Numbered from the stretch's first letter, positions 11,970 to 24,730 are shown. The stretch is 64,000 bases of DNA from Notolepis coatsorum (GCA_963971535.1 OZ020587.1:159601856-159665855); one strand, 5' to 3'. Program-made: numbers and translations. Notes: generated by a model from the sequence alone, not told the origin.

Positions 11970-14544
11970 ATTCTTAATCAACCTTCAGAATCAACAGACT
12001 ACTTGGTTTTTCAATTAATTATACCCAAAAATAGACTGTGGTTGAAGCAAACCAACCTCATCTCTTGTGCACAAGAAATGAAGACGGCCCGCGGTCAACC
12101 CAGTGATCTTGCTGGCTGATGTCCGTTTGCGCCCCCCTTCGTGCACAAAGGGAACCGAAACAGACCACCAAAACCAACAACATCCAACGACTCATAACAA
12201 TTAGGGCCCCTCTGTCTGCTCCCAATAATTCTATCCTGTTGTTTTACTGTTTTCCCTCTTATCTACCTTCTATATATATATATATATCCTTCTATACATA
12301 TATCTTATATATGAATCCTCCATCAGGTGTATTTCATATCTCATACTCCTATCAATTATTATCAATGAACACAGGACTTCTCGCTGCCGTCTCATCTCTC
12401 GATCTCCTGATTGACTCTGAAAGGAAGTCCCTGTTTGTCCATGATTCATTCAATACACCTGCCCATGCTCTGTTGTTTCAAAACGCCTAAAAACAGCGTC
12501 TCCGCAGGAAAGCCCCCTCCGATGTCCGCCTCGTTCTCCCCTGGGCAACACCGCCTGCGACCGCTGGACTCCGCCCCGTTGGCCGTCTCCGCCCCGTTGG
12601 CCGTCTCCGCCCCGTCGGTCATCTTGGTTGAGGCTCGTCTCCACCGCCGTCGGCCCTCTCCAGACTCTGAAAGCAGAAACACCACGCCAGCAGTTTTTCT
12701 GTACACTCGACCCTGTGTTTTCTATTAGTCTACCGTGGCTTTGGGCCTGCAGCTCGTTCCATGGAGTTATCTCCAGTTCTCTATATTTTTCCTCTGCAAG
12801 CCCCTGCCATGGCCACGCCCTTTCAGACTGTTGGACGGTGTGAGTGTCCTACAGCCCATGGCGCTATTTGTTCTCTATTAGTCTCACATCTTCTCAACAC
12901 CCATATCTGTCCTACAGGGCTGTTCCCTGTTTGTTGTCTTCCGGCGTGACACCCGCAACTAAACCGATTCCCACTTTTCGACGCACTATCTTCATCCCAG
13001 GTTGGCCCCTGGCGCGCACCAGATCTTCTGGTGACGTGTCTTCAAGACTCTGCCTATTTATTAGGTGTGAGAAGGCCCCACTGGAGATCGAACTCCCTCT
13101 TCTTTCATAATTAAACTTATTTAATTAACTGCATCTCATCTCTCTGTGCAATTCTTATTTAACCCATTCAATAATTAAACTATTTAATTAACCCGTATAT
13201 CGATATTATTATTATGATAATAACATACAACAGAGCATCGCTCTAACATACAACAGAGCAGGTTGGTTCCCTGCCCCTAACTCACATACACGTACTCGTA
13301 CTATTATCTAACATACAACAGAGCTGTCCGTTGCTCTACCCTACACGGGGCTGTCTCCGTCGCCCTGGAGCTGTACGTTGCTCTACCCTACACAGGGCTG
13401 TCTCCGTCGCCCTGGAGCTGTACGTTGCTCTACCCTACACGGGGCTGTCTCCGTCGCCCTGGAGCTGTACGTTGCTCTACCCTACACAGGGCTGTCTACG
13501 TCGCCCTGGAGCTGTACCGTCGCTCTATCCTGAACACGGAGCAGTCCGTTGCTCTGGAGCGGTCCGTTGCTCTATTCTACACTTTGAGTTCCTTTACAAA
13601 GTTCTCACATACACCACCGTGTATACACACAAGCAGTTGGTAATTTGAAAAAATGTAACTCCTTAATTAAATTAAACTCTCCTAACTGGAAACACTAGCA
13701 TTACTATAAAAATAGCACCCTTTTTGTACTCAATCTGGAGTCACTCCCCCACCCCGCCACTAGATGGTCATAGAGACCTATATCTGAATATTCCCCTATG
13801 GGTAATGGAAAACTCCCCAGCACTACCCCCCCTCCGCCACTAGGTGGCGACCTACTCCTCCTCTATGGTGTTTTAGTTGACGTGTCACTTCCTGGTTCTT
13901 ATCTGTTGTTATCTCCTCGTGGCTCACGGCCATCTTGTCTCATCCTCCTCATGGCCCTTTGCGGCCATCTTGTCTCTGTGCCTATTTCTTTCCCACTGTC
14001 CCTTTTAATGCCTCAAACATTCTCTCGCTACCGACCACACCCGTAACATTTGTTCACTGCTCCCTTCACGTCACAGTCCCGCTTCCCGCTTTCTGTGTTT
14101 TGAACAGTAATCAACTAAATACGATGTTGCCCCTTTAATTCACTGAACATTTCCCCTTTGCCTCCCTTTTCATCTCCTACACAGTGGCTTCTGTGCTCTG
14201 TAGATAAGACTCTCGATTTTCAAAACAAAAACCGTGCCGCTCTGCTCTGTCCCAAAACACACTATTACAGCTGGCATTCTCTGTCGCTACTTATTTACGG
14301 ATGCACTATCTGTTTGTTTTTATTTGGCTTAAAAGATCAAAACAACCGTGTGTGCACAGGGAACTCACATCTTTCTCCTGAGCGCTGTTTCTCCTACAGC
14401 GCTGGTTCGCCTCCTGACCGCTCGAATCGACTCTCTCCCATGGTTGGCTGGCCTCGCTTGCCGGCTTGGCTCGAGTCCATGATGGCTGTTGTTCACTTGT
14501 CACCGCATTGAAAAGTCTTTTTCCGTTGTTCTTATCTCTTGCAA
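11970..14544. other. Interior of the LTR element, no genes seen
   Basis: No retroviral motifs were found in any frame. There are AT-rich blocks (12270-12310, 13110-13230), a GCCGTCTCCGCCCCGTTG duplication (12575-12620) and the minisatellite annotated separately. All ORFs are under 125 codons and lack recognisable domains. Confidence 0.6.
13326..13560 (+). repeat. Minisatellite of about 55-bp units inside the LTR element
   Basis: Four units with CGTTGCTCTACCCTACACGG and GGCTGTCTCCGTCGCCCTGG. The short ORFs across it are by-products. Confidence 0.9.
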
Positions 14545-14562
14545 ATCCGGGTCACGGCACCA
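14545..14562 (-). other. Primer-binding site, tRNA-His type
   Basis: Two bases after the 5' LTR the minus strand reads TGGTGCCGTGACCCGGAT. This matches the tRNA-His site used by HERV-H-type elements (TGGTGCCGTGACTCGGAT) at 17 of 18 positions. Confidence 0.85.
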
Positions 14563-14564
14563 AC

Positions 14565-15448
14565 TGTTAGATCCTGATCAATCTGGCCAGTATCACGTCT
14601 TCTTGTGTTATCCTCTCTCCATCCAATTCCTCTGCGTTGTGTAATTTTAATGGTCCTGACGTCTCAGATACTGGCTGATATAATCCTTATCTCTCCCCGC
14701 TAGTACGATCCGCAAACCATAATAATTCTCCACCTTCGTAAGAATTCGACACTTTGACAACGTGAAATACCTTACAAGGAGAAGCGTTGTTTATTTGATA
14801 AACAGAAGCCTCAGCTCAGATGTTAACAGATTGTATTGTCCTTGAAAAGTCTCTTCTAATGATCTTTCGGTGTGTTCAGTCTATCGTCCCTCTGCTATTC
14901 AGTCCAATGGTGGTCAGGCCTGGTCTTTAGCCTAAACCCTCCTCGCGTTAGCCGAAGCTAATGATGATGTGTCATTCTTCCTCCCCCCCCCCCTCTCGAT
15001 GAGAGGAGAGAGTCTCTCAGTCCTAGTCAGATTGTAGTCTGCCCTTAGCCGCTCTTGGTCTGGCTTACACCCGGAAACACTTATAGATCTTCGTCATAGC
15101 AACGACAGCCCCCGCCCCTCTCCTGGTTGTCATGCGACGCGCTGTCATGACAACCGCGTTTAAACTTTACACACATCAAAACGCAGTTGCTACTGTTTTC
15201 TTTAAGGATGTCACCCCTCTCCCTCCTGCTCTCTCTGGGCCCACACTCGCTCTTATCAATGTTGTGTCTTAGATCGGAATGTCAACATCCCCTGCTCAGT
15301 GTGCTGCTATTCAGTCACCCTGCTCTACTGAACCACCGTCTCCTGCCTCCACCGTCAGCATGCACTTCGACCTCTCTGGCACCGTTACATGCTACCATCT
15401 CCCCCCAATCTATACATCACATACATTGAATAAACCCCGTTTCTCTCA
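14565..15448 (-). repeat. 5' LTR of the tRNA-His element
   Basis: 884 bp, same ends as 11088-11957. It includes 15010-15053, missing from the other LTR. Confidence 0.92.
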
Positions 15449-15772
15449 ATGTCCTACTGAGAACAGTTGAATGCACTTCCGAGCTGCTTCCACATGGAGG
15501 CAACTTCTCTTTTTTCTTTTTTGGGAACTACTTTTTCTGGCGGATGGTTTTTTCAATAAATCTTCAATTAATGTGTGTTTATTGTATAGCAATAAGGTTG
15601 GATGAATGTGGCAGTTGTATAAAAGCATTACACCACTTGCGGTCGTGGTTTGTGAAAAATAAACCATGCCTAGGGGGGTCTAACAACCCTCGGCTGCGCC
15701 TCGGGCCTAACGACCACCCCTAGGCATGGTTTATTTTTCACAAACCACTCCTGCGCGTGATGTAATGCTTAA
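15449..15772 (+). repeat. Composite repeat X, split copy, part 3, ending in a hairpin
   Basis: TTGAATGCACTTCCGAGCTG through GTGATGTAATGCTTAA matches 31300-31576. The terminal part 15623-15770 folds back: AAGCATTAC..GGTTTGTGAAAAATAAACC, then CATGCCTAGGGG, is repeated inverted, exact in the inner 27 bp. An inner insert (CCCTCGGCTGCGCCTCGGG) is absent from the other copy. Confidence 0.85.
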
Positions 15773-15832
15773 ATACTGTATTGTACCCATTCTGCAATAT
15801 GTTAATAAAGTTTCTAATCAATCAATCAGGTG
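15773..15832 (+). mobile_element. LINE A tail fragment with ATCA tail
   Basis: ACTGTATTGTACCCATTCTG, then AATAAAGTTTCTAATCAATCAATC. Confidence 0.8.
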
Positions 15833-15995
15833 ATTAAACTGGGTATAAAATAAATTAGTACTACAGAATACTAGTGCTAATCAGATGTATGTACAGAGTT
15901 GTAGTATTAATATGTACAGCGATACAGGTATAAAGACACTATGGTAGTAAGTCATACTGGCCAGCAGCGTTACTAGTAAGCAGGTAAGATATGTA
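15833..15995 (+). repeat. Dispersed repeat, inverted partner of 55395-55556
   Basis: GGTGATTAAACTGGGTATAA, GCTAATCAGATGTATGTACA and AGTAAGTCATACTGGCCAGC are found as reverse complements at 55395-55556. Confidence 0.9.
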
Positions 15996-16018
15996 CAGAA
16001 CTACAGATATAGATATAG

Positions 16019-16021
<3 letters not shown>

Positions 16022-16083
<62 letters not shown>
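16022..16083. repeat. TA microsatellite
   Basis: About 31 TA steps. Confidence 0.98.
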
Positions 16084-16085
<2 letters not shown>

Positions 16086-16107
16086 TAAGAATAAATATAT
16101 ATATACG

Positions 16108-16435
16108 TATATACAGCATTATTGTTCATGCTATCATACAGAGTTATATGGGTTATATGCAGGTGTATGAGTAGGTATATACAATAATTATATGCAGGTA
16201 TATTCAGACAGATATGGATATATATGCGCTAAATATAAATGTATAAATGTATACAGCACTATTGTACATGCTATCATACAGAGTTACTGTATATGGGTTA
16301 TATGCAGGTGTAAAAGTAGGTATATAGAATAATGTATATGCAGGTATATTCAGACAGATATATATATATATATATATGCGCTAAATATAATTAATATAAA
16401 TGGATATATATACATTATATACAGCACTATTTTCC
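16108..16435 (+). repeat. Tandem AT-rich unit of about 140-168 bp (2 copies plus part)
   Basis: TATACAGCACTATTGTACAT..CATACAGAGTTA..GGTATATTCAGACAGATAT recurs at 16110 and 16249 and begins again at 16417. Confidence 0.8.
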
Positions 16436-17373
16436 ACAGTGCTTTTCTTTCTTTTTACAGCCTTAAGGCCTCTGCATGCTACAGAAACTTCAAAGCAACT
16501 GCAACACAACATCGACAAAGCAACGGTGTTGCAGACACTCTGCCTTTATGCTTCTGCAACATCGACGCGCAAAGTTAGTTTAACTAAAGTTAGTTTAGGT
16601 TCGTGTTAACGTTAGATAATGTACAAAATAAACGTATTTCCGGTGCTTTTAGACGTCGCTCTTTTATTTTGAAATCCCCCGACCGGAAGTGTTATAGTGT
16701 CTGTTGCTAGCAGCTTAACTTCTGTCGCCCGTTTCTGTGCTTTTCGAGCTAACGTAACGTCATTAGTTTCCAATGGAGAGGAGAGAAAGACCTCGGCTCA
16801 CATGCAGCTCAAACTACCTGTTGGAATAAATTAATTGATTGATGTTTAACTTGTCCCTGTGTGTGTCCAGTCATTTCGACTAGCAAACGTTGTATTTAAC
16901 GTTACCTCAGGATACCATTGTATTTAGTTGGTTAGCTATGTAGCTAATGTGGATAGCATTTTGAATAGCACCAATGCTAGCTGGCTGGCTACAGCTTTAT
17001 TTACTAAATTATGGAGGCTTTTTAATCGTCAAGGTAAGAGAGGATTTGTCATGATCAACTGAAGGCGTATGCTATGGAACAATATGTGCTTGGGTTTTCA
17101 GAAAAAGGCCAGCTATGTGACGCTAATTATTTAGCATCAACGCTGGCTGGCTACAACAATGGAGGATGGTATTCTCTGCGGGACCAATATTATTCTATGA
17201 CAGCCCCGCCCCCATTCGCTAACCAACCAATCACTGCTACGCAATATCAACGCAACGGTTGTTTAGATTAGATTTTGGAGACAGGTACGCAACATCCTCG
17301 CAACACAGTCTACAAGACCCTCTGCAACAACCGCGTTGAAATAAAGGTTAAATAGAATAAACAATAGAATTAC
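16436..17373. other. Intron or flank of the carrier gene, nothing recognised
   Basis: No exon with convincing splice sites and no known repeat end was found. The next carrier exon would be expected on the minus strand here or further left but was not seen. Confidence 0.5.
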
Positions 17374-17467
17374 CCAGAGTGTGAGTGCAGGCCGGCCAGT
17401 TGGTACAGGATGTCGATCTCCATCGGAGTGATCTGGCCGAACTTATTGGCGGCGTGAATGAACTCCT
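17374..17467 (-). CDS. slc25a13: Exon C of aspartate/glutamate mitochondrial carrier (citrin/aralar-like)
   Basis: A 94-nt internal exon encoding about 31 residues, with the motif FGQITPMEIDILYQLAG. This matches the stretch of the SLC25A12/A13 regulatory domain that follows the EF-hand region. These proteins exchange mitochondrial aspartate for cytosolic glutamate across the inner membrane, and the N-terminal domain senses calcium in the intermembrane space. Seen directly: acceptor TTCCCACAG before AGGAGTTC, and donor GTAATT after TCTGG. The exon enters in phase 1, so its first two bases complete the codon left open by exon B, and leaves in phase 2. The end GLHSHSG differs from the mammalian sequence I know, so a fish paralogue is possible. 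The next expected exon was not found downstream in the window. Confidence 0.8.
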
Positions 17468-17540
17468 CTGTGGGAAGAGGGCGGCGTAGAGAACACAGCG
17501 TCACGCAGGAGAGAGTAGGATTCCATTCACACATTCAGTG

Positions 17541-17610
17541 AGGCTTCGTTCACACTGCAGGCAAAAAGTGGCCCGAATCTGATTTTTATTTAAAAAAAAA
17601 TGCTCATAAT
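17541..17610. repeat. End of a TTCACACTGC transposon-like repeat
   Basis: GGCTTCGTTCACACTGCAGG followed by GTGGCCCGAATCTGATTTTT matches ends at 48143 and (inverted) 50902. Confidence 0.6.
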
Positions 17611-17615
17611 GTGAC

Positions 17616-17616
<1 letters not shown>

Positions 17617-17677
<61 letters not shown>

Positions 17678-17702
17678 ATAATATAATAATAATAATAATA
17701 AT
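17617..17702 (+). repeat. TAG/TAA microsatellite
   Basis: About 20 TAG steps then AATAAT repeats. Confidence 0.97.
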
Positions 17703-17829
17703 GCAGGACCTGCTCAGAGGTCTTTAATTGGCATTGGCAATTATCCTCAACACACACACACACACCGGAACACACACGCATGCATTGTCTGTAGGATCGC
17801 TGATGCGATTTGTCTCTGCGATTAACCCA

Positions 17830-18408
<579 letters not shown>

Positions 18409-19072
18409 ACCCATGTTACTGACCAGACACTCTATATCAGTGATGGCTGTTTACTGCAGAGTGGAGCGACTGGGAGACCCATGTTACTGACCAGACACTC
18501 TATATCAGTGATGGCTGCTTACTGCAGAGCAGGAGGGACTGGGAGACCCATGTTACTGACCAGACACTCTATATCAGTGATGGCTGTTTACTGCAGAGCA
18601 GGAGGGACTGGGAGACCCATGTTACTGACCAGACACTCTATATCAGTTATGGCTGTTTACTGCAGAGCAGGAGGGACTGGGAGACCCATGTTACTGACCA
18701 GACACTCTATATCAGTGATGGCTGTTTACTGCAGAGCAGGAGGGACTGGGAGACCCATCTTACTGACCAGACACTCTATATCAGTGATGGCTGTTTACTG
18801 CAGAGCAGGAGGGACTGGGAGACCCATGTTACTGACCAGACACTCTATATCAGTGATGGCTGTTTACTGCAGAGAGGAGGGACTGGGAGACCCATGTTAC
18901 TGACCAGATACTCTATATCAGTGATGGCTGTTTACTGCAGAGTGGAGGGACTGGGAGACCCATGTTACTGACCAGACACTCTATATCAGTGATGGCTGTT
19001 TACTGCAGAGCAGGAGGGACTGGGAGACCCATGTTACTGACCAGACACTCTATATCAGTGATGGCTGTTGGA
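18409..19072 (+). repeat. Minisatellite of 61-69 bp units (10 copies)
   Basis: GGGAGACCCATGTTACTGAC, CAGACACTCTATATCAGTGA and TGGCTGTTTACTGCAGAG. Units differ mainly in the GCAGGAGGG linker. The unit length of 69 is a multiple of three, which explains the repetitive ORF at 18481-18903. Confidence 0.95.
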
Positions 19073-19109
19073 ATGTAGAGCTAATGTAGAGCTATTGTTT
19101 TTTTAATTG

Positions 19110-19702
<593 letters not shown>

Positions 19703-19828
19703 TAACACTTATTTTAACAAAGAAAAAACACCTTTAACTGATCCCAAATCTGCATATCTGCATCATGTATTACATAATAAAAGCCCAGTTCCAGGGATGC
19801 GAGGGAGGCCCGGGGGGCTCTGCAGTAC

Positions 19829-19967
19829 CTTTGGTGACCAGGGTCTCCTGCTGCGTGCCGGTCAGCGTGCTGTACACCTTGCGCACCAGTTCCATGTTGT
19901 TGAGGAGGGCGTTGAAGGCGTTGAAGTAGGAGAAGCTCACCGTGTGAGAAGTGCTGCCCCCTGCAGC
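19829..19967 (-). CDS. slc25a13: Exon B of aspartate/glutamate mitochondrial carrier (citrin-like)
   Basis: A 139-nt exon (46 codons plus one base) beginning AAGGSTSH and containing [20 protein letters not shown], which is highly characteristic of SLC25A12/A13. NAFN and ELVRK are closer to A13 (citrin) than A12 (aralar1). Acceptor: ATTCCTCCAG before GCTGCAGG. Donor: AAAG then GTACTG. It starts in phase 0, fitting exon A, and ends in phase 1, fitting exon C; the joined product reads VTK-EEF as in the family. It is separated from exon C by 2.36 kb and from exon A by a 26.3 kb intron full of repeats. The frame is open with no damage, so the gene is probably functional. Confidence 0.88.
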
Positions 19968-20069
19968 CTGGAGGAATAGATTCACAGACTGGTCGTCAGA
20001 ATGTGCAATGTCATTGTGCTACGTTCGTTTTTACGGTCGTGGGTGGGAAGTTGGAAGTGGGAAAAAACG

Positions 20070-20747
20070 CAGGGGGCGGAGCTTGCTATAAGCGACATAG
20101 GCGGTTGCCTATAGAGCGCCACCCAGAGGGGGTGCTAAAAACTGTTTTTTTTCGCGCCCCCTTCTATATCGGTGTCGTGGAATATATTATCATGTCATTA
20201 TAGATCTGTGTTGAGATATCATTTTATCATTTTACAGCTTGACTGGTTCACTGTGACCAGCTATGTAATGTGTCTGTGTCTCTTTAAGAGACTCCAAGGT
20301 AATCTCCCCAGCCAGCCAAAGCAAGGTTATTATTACTTCCCGTAGCTGGGAACCATTTCTATTTACTTTCATCATCATATCTGATGTATAATGTTACGTC
20401 TTGCAAGTGTGTATTAAACTATGTTCTGCCCAAACCTCTTGGTCACTTTATGGCCAGATGCTACTGTGTGAACAAGATGTATCTGTCTGTAAACTGTCCT
20501 TTCATTGTGGCCACAGTGAAATAAACTTTTCTATTATTAATAATGACTCAGAATGATTTGTAAAACGGCTCATCGTTTTGTCCTTTAATATTTCCCATTA
20601 CAATCGGCAACCAATATTTTTACCAAAAACATTTACATTATCTATATATATATATTATATAACATATTAAAAATACGCCATTATTTGGGGGGGGGGTGCC
20701 AGGGATGAAGCTTGCCTAGGGCACCAAATGTGCTAGGTCCGGTCCTG
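20070..20747. mobile_element. Short hAT-like non-autonomous element
   Basis: Ends CAGGGGGCGG and CCGGTCCTG. Flanked by GGAAAAAACG on the left and GGAAAACG on the right, an 8-bp duplication apart from a change in A-run length. No ORF. Confidence 0.6.
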
Positions 20748-20767
20748 GGAAAACGTGTCATCTCAGA

Positions 20768-20868
20768 GTAAAAGAACATAAAATAACAAGGGCTAAAACT
20801 AGTAAAAGAACATAAAATAACAAGTGCTAAAACTAGTAAAAGAACATCGTGTGGGGCTAAAAGTAGAA
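20768..20868 (+). repeat. Three units of a 34-35 bp repeat
   Basis: AGTAAAAGAACATAAAATAA and CAAGTGCTAAAACT, repeated at 20768, 20803 and 20835. Confidence 0.85.
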
Positions 20869-20978
20869 TAAAAAAAGGTTGAGGCCCCCTTTAAAAGCCT
20901 CCACGGTCTGTGGGGCGGAGCTCCCATCTGATGACATCACAGCAGAACATTTGAACTCCCTTGTGTGGTGTTCTGTTT

Positions 20979-21071
20979 CCTCTCTCTCTCTAGGAACCCA
21001 CTGAGACCAGGTTCTCTCTCTAGGAACTCACTGAGACCAGGTTCTCTCTCTAGGAACTCACTGAGACCAGG
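20979..21071 (-). repeat. Left end of the splice-site minisatellite (3 units)
   Basis: Three units of the same CTAGGAACTCACTGAGACC minisatellite as at 36931-46262, in the same orientation. The outermost has AACCCACTG, as do units near the right end of the array (46161-46200). They lie about 1.0 kb from exon B and mark the original limit of the array before transposon-like repeats entered it. Confidence 0.9.
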
Positions 21072-22858
21072 GCCCTCATGCATCAACGTGTTCTACGCAC
21101 AGATCTGTGCGTAACCCGTGCGTACGATCATTTCTAAGCAAAGAGTGGGATTCATCAACTTCAACTTCAACTTGACTTCGTGCTTACATCTACGCACATT
21201 TCGGACCTGGCGTACCTCGCGCCCAGTGGTAGAATATATTATTACAACAAGGAAATGAGCTTCTGTGCATAATAACACTGGATGTTCTATGAACCGTAGT
21301 TCATTATAGTTCATTGTAAAATAGCAACAGTAGTGTAATTATGGTCAAAACCCTATAAATAGCATTTGGAATAATAGATCTTTCTCTCAGAATGAATGCA
21401 GCATGTCATATATGTTACGATGAATTGAAAATGGGGGACCCTGATGTAAACAAGACGAAAGTCTTTCTCTGGTCTGCATCCCCTTAACAATTGTATGTAT
21501 TGAGCTGTACTGTACTGTACCCATTCTGCAATCTGTTAATAAAGTTATCATTCATTCATTCATTCATTCATGGTTTATATAGCGTTATCGGAATATACGG
21601 GGTGTAGGCTACTGACTGACTGCGCTCCGCGTAGCTTGATTGATTGATTGATTGAAAAGTTTATTAACAGATTGCAGAATGGGTACAGTACAGTACAGCT
21701 CAGTACATACAATTGTTAATTGGGGATGCAGACCAACTTTCGTCCTGTTTACATCAGGGTCCCCCATTTTCAATTCATCATAAATCATAAAGCTCAACTC
21801 GTTATTATTTTGCGCACAGACCGCCGAAACACGGGAACGTTTTGATTATATTTAAAAGGCTTTACGTTAAACGAAACAAGTGGAATTTCGAAGCTGTAAG
21901 CAGAATAAGTCATATGAATATAGTGTTCTTCCCCCTTTTTACTGTACAAGAAAGAATAGAAAACGCATTGCAATGACACCATGCAGATAGTGGACAGACT
22001 ATATGATGGAATTCAAGTTCATGTATTGAAAGGCAGGATACATCATACATGCAGTGAGATTCATTGTTCTTGTATATGCTCTCGTATTATATTGTTTATA
22101 TAGGCTACCCAATACTGACATCAAAATAGATTGTAGTAGTATGCCTCTAGAAATCATGCAGCAGGTAGAAAATTGACGGGAGATCCATCGCGATTTGGAA
22201 TAGAATTGAGGAGAACTTTAATCCGTGGGTATTAATCAAACAACGCGGGAAAAGGCAGTCATATTCCAGCGCGGTCTTTATTAGCCGACAACAAAATAGA
22301 TGCCTCTAAAAATCATATAGCCAATCGAACACAACTAATAAAGGCATTCATATTGTACAGCACGGTTATAATGACACACAACACAACCAACGCCAAACAG
22401 TGGTCAACGAACGGTCTTTATTAGTATTTTGAGCTGTCCAGGCAGAATTGCAGCAATGGTCTTAGGGAGCCGTTGATATCTGACATCACTGTTTACAAAT
22501 CCGCCTTTTATTTATCCACCTCCGTTACGAGGACCTCCACCTCGGTGTCTGTGTAGTTTCTCTTTTTCGTTCGCTTTGCCATCCTCCAACATTCCACACA
22601 CAGGGATTCCCTCATGGTATTTGAAGGGGAGGGCCTGACCATATTTGGTTGGTCGGGGCGGTTTTGGTATGCAAATACGTGAAAGCGTGCACGAGCTGCG
22701 GCGCAGGGCCAAGGTGGGATTCATCATGACAGGTGTGCGTAGAGCCTGCTTACGCACGTGTGATGAATGCCGACTTCCCTGTGCGTGCGCTAGTTCTAAA
22801 TTCCGTGCTTACGTGTGGAAGTAGGTCAAGGTCAAAGTCCACGTTGATGAATGAGGGC
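21072..22858 (+). mobile_element. GGGCCC-ended repeat, copy 1 (non-autonomous, TIR type)
   Basis: Begins GCCCTCATGCATCAACGTGT and ends GTTGATGAATGAGGGC, an inverted repeat of about 16 bp. Inner sequence near the ends is rich in GTACGCAC/TACGCACAG motifs. No transposase is visible. Copy 1 carries two insertions of the 3' tail of LINE A: one in plus orientation (about 21396-21570, flanked by CATG) and one in minus orientation (about 21636-21790, flanked by AGCT). Superfamily not determined; a 5-bp CCAGG duplication is suggested by other copies. Confidence 0.75.
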
Positions 22859-22890
22859 CCTTCTCTCTCTAGGAACTCACTGAGACCAGG
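22859..22890 (-). repeat. Single splice-site minisatellite unit between element copies 1 and 2
   Basis: One unit (TTCTCTCTCTAGGAACTCACTGAGACC...) separating two copies of the GGGCCC-ended element. It has the same phase and orientation as the main array. Confidence 0.9.
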
Positions 22891-24695
22891 GCCCTCATTC
22901 ATCAACGTGTTCTACGCACAGATCTGTGCTTACCCTGTGCGTACGATCATTTCTAAGCAAAGAGTGGGATTCATCAATTTCGATTTGAACTTGACTCCGT
23001 GCTTACATCTACGCACAGGTCAGACCAGGCGTACCTGGCGCCCAGTGGTAGAATATATTATTACAACAAGGAAATGAGCTTCTGTGCATAATAACACTGG
23101 CATGTTCTGTACGAACCGTAGTTCATTATAGTTCATTGTAAAATAGCAACAGTAGTGTAATTATGGTCAAAACCCTATAAATAGCATTTGGAATAATAGA
23201 TCTTTCTCTCAGAATGAATGCAGCATGGTTTATATAGCGTTATCGGAATATACGGGGTGTAGGCTACTGACTGACTGCGCTCCGCGTAGCTTGATTGATT
23301 GATTGATTGAAAAATGTATTAACAGATTGCAGAATGGGTACAGTACAGTACAGCTCAGTACATACAATTGTTAATTGGGGATGCAGACCAACTTTCGTCT
23401 TGTTTACATCAGGGTCCCCCATTTTCAATTCATCATAAATCATAAAGCTCAACTCGTTATTATTTTGCGCACAGACCGCCGAAACACGGGAACGTTTTGA
23501 TTATATTTAAAAGGCTTTACGTTAAACGAAACAAGTGGAATTTCGAAGCTGTAAGCAGAATAAGTCATATGAATATAGTGTTCTTCCCCCTTTTTACTGT
23601 ATAAGAAATAATAGAAAACGCATTGCAATGACACCATGCAGATAGTGGACAGACTATATGATGGGATTCAAGTTCGCGTTTTTGTTGCTCATAGGCATGC
23701 TGTCAGAGTATGATATCTTAATCAAACATTCTAGAACATTTGTCGTCACAGATCATGTCCTAATAGAACATAGGCTATGGCATGGATCGTGATATTGTGT
23801 GGACTGTTATTATTACTGTACACCGGTACCACCCATTGTGACAACAGCCTTGTGAGTCCCGCACACAAACATGATGGAATTCAAGTTCATGTATTGAAAG
23901 GCAGGCTACATCATACATGCAGTGAGATTCATTGTTCTTGTATATGCTCTCGTATTATATTGTTTATATAGGCTACCCAATACTGACATCAAAATAGATT
24001 GTAGTATGCCTCTAGAAATCATATGCAGCAGGTAGAAAATTGACGGAAGATCCATCGCGATTTGGAATAGAATTGAGGAGAACTTTAATCCCTGCCCCTG
24101 GGTATTAATCAAACAACACGGGAAAAGGCAGTCATATTCCAGCGCGGTCTTTATTAGCCGACAACAAAATAGATGCCTCTAAAAATCATATAGCCAATCG
24201 AACACAACTAATAAAGGCATTCATATTACAGCACGGTTATAATGACACACAACCAACGCCAAACAGTGGTCAACGAACGGTCTTTATTAGTATTTTGAGC
24301 TGTCCAGGCAGAATTGCAGCAATGGTCTTAGGGAGCCGTTGATATCTGACATCACCGTTTACAAATCCGCCTTTTATTTATCCCATAATACGCGATAGTG
24401 TCTTCTTGGTTCGACAGCAGTGAATTCTCCGTGGAGTTTCTCAGAGTCCCGCTCGGGTCAGTCCATTATTTCACATCCCATGGGGGGTGTTTCCTCATTT
24501 TCATGACCATATATGGATAATCATGCACGAGCATTGACGGTAGAACAAAGTGGTATTCATCAACACTCAGGAGCATAGAGCCTGCTTACGCACCGTGTGA
24601 TGAATCCCGACTTCCCTGTGCGTACACTAGTTCTACATTCCGTGCTTACGTGTGGAAATAGAAATGTTCTACGCACACTATTGATGAATGAGGGC
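22891..24695 (+). mobile_element. GGGCCC-ended repeat, copy 2 (tandem)
   Basis: Nearly the same sequence and orientation as copies 1 and 3, including the minus-strand LINE A tail (23290-23445) at the identical site. That sharing shows copies 1-3 arose by tandem duplication rather than three insertions. It lacks the plus-strand LINE tail of copy 1 and keeps the intact site (GCAGCATGGTTTATATAG at about 23220). Contains 23640-23870, not present in copy 1. The small ORF at 23777-23971 has no recognisable domain. Confidence 0.75.
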
Positions 24696-24730
24696 CCTGG
24701 TTCTCTCTCTAGGAACTCACTGAGACCAGG
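24696..24730 (-). repeat. Single splice-site minisatellite unit between element copies 2 and 3
   Basis: One unit of the donor-derived minisatellite, flanked by ends of the GGGCCC element at the same unit position as in the other copies. Confidence 0.9.

Larger units (their letters stand above)
10935..15448 (-). mobile_element. Non-coding LTR element with tRNA-His-type primer site
   Basis: Two long LTRs (11088-11957 and 14565-15448; sense strand TGAGAGAAAC..GATCTAACA) enclose 2.6 kb with no gag or pol that I can find. An 18-nt primer site follows the 5' LTR and a polypurine tract precedes the 3' LTR, so the element runs on the minus strand. A partial third LTR lies beyond the 3' LTR. The interior holds a minisatellite and pyrimidine-rich sequence. 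This is the architecture of a large non-autonomous derivative, mobilised in trans. A short ATGT is shared at the outer ends; a clean target duplication was not established. Confidence 0.85.

Noticed and set aside
18481-18903. 140-residue repetitive ORF
   Set aside because: Unit of 69 bp, a multiple of three, keeps a frame open by chance; no start context, no family.
23777-23971. Small ORF with a hydrophobic start resembling a signal peptide
   Set aside because: Lies within a non-autonomous repeat, is altered in the other copies and has no further support.
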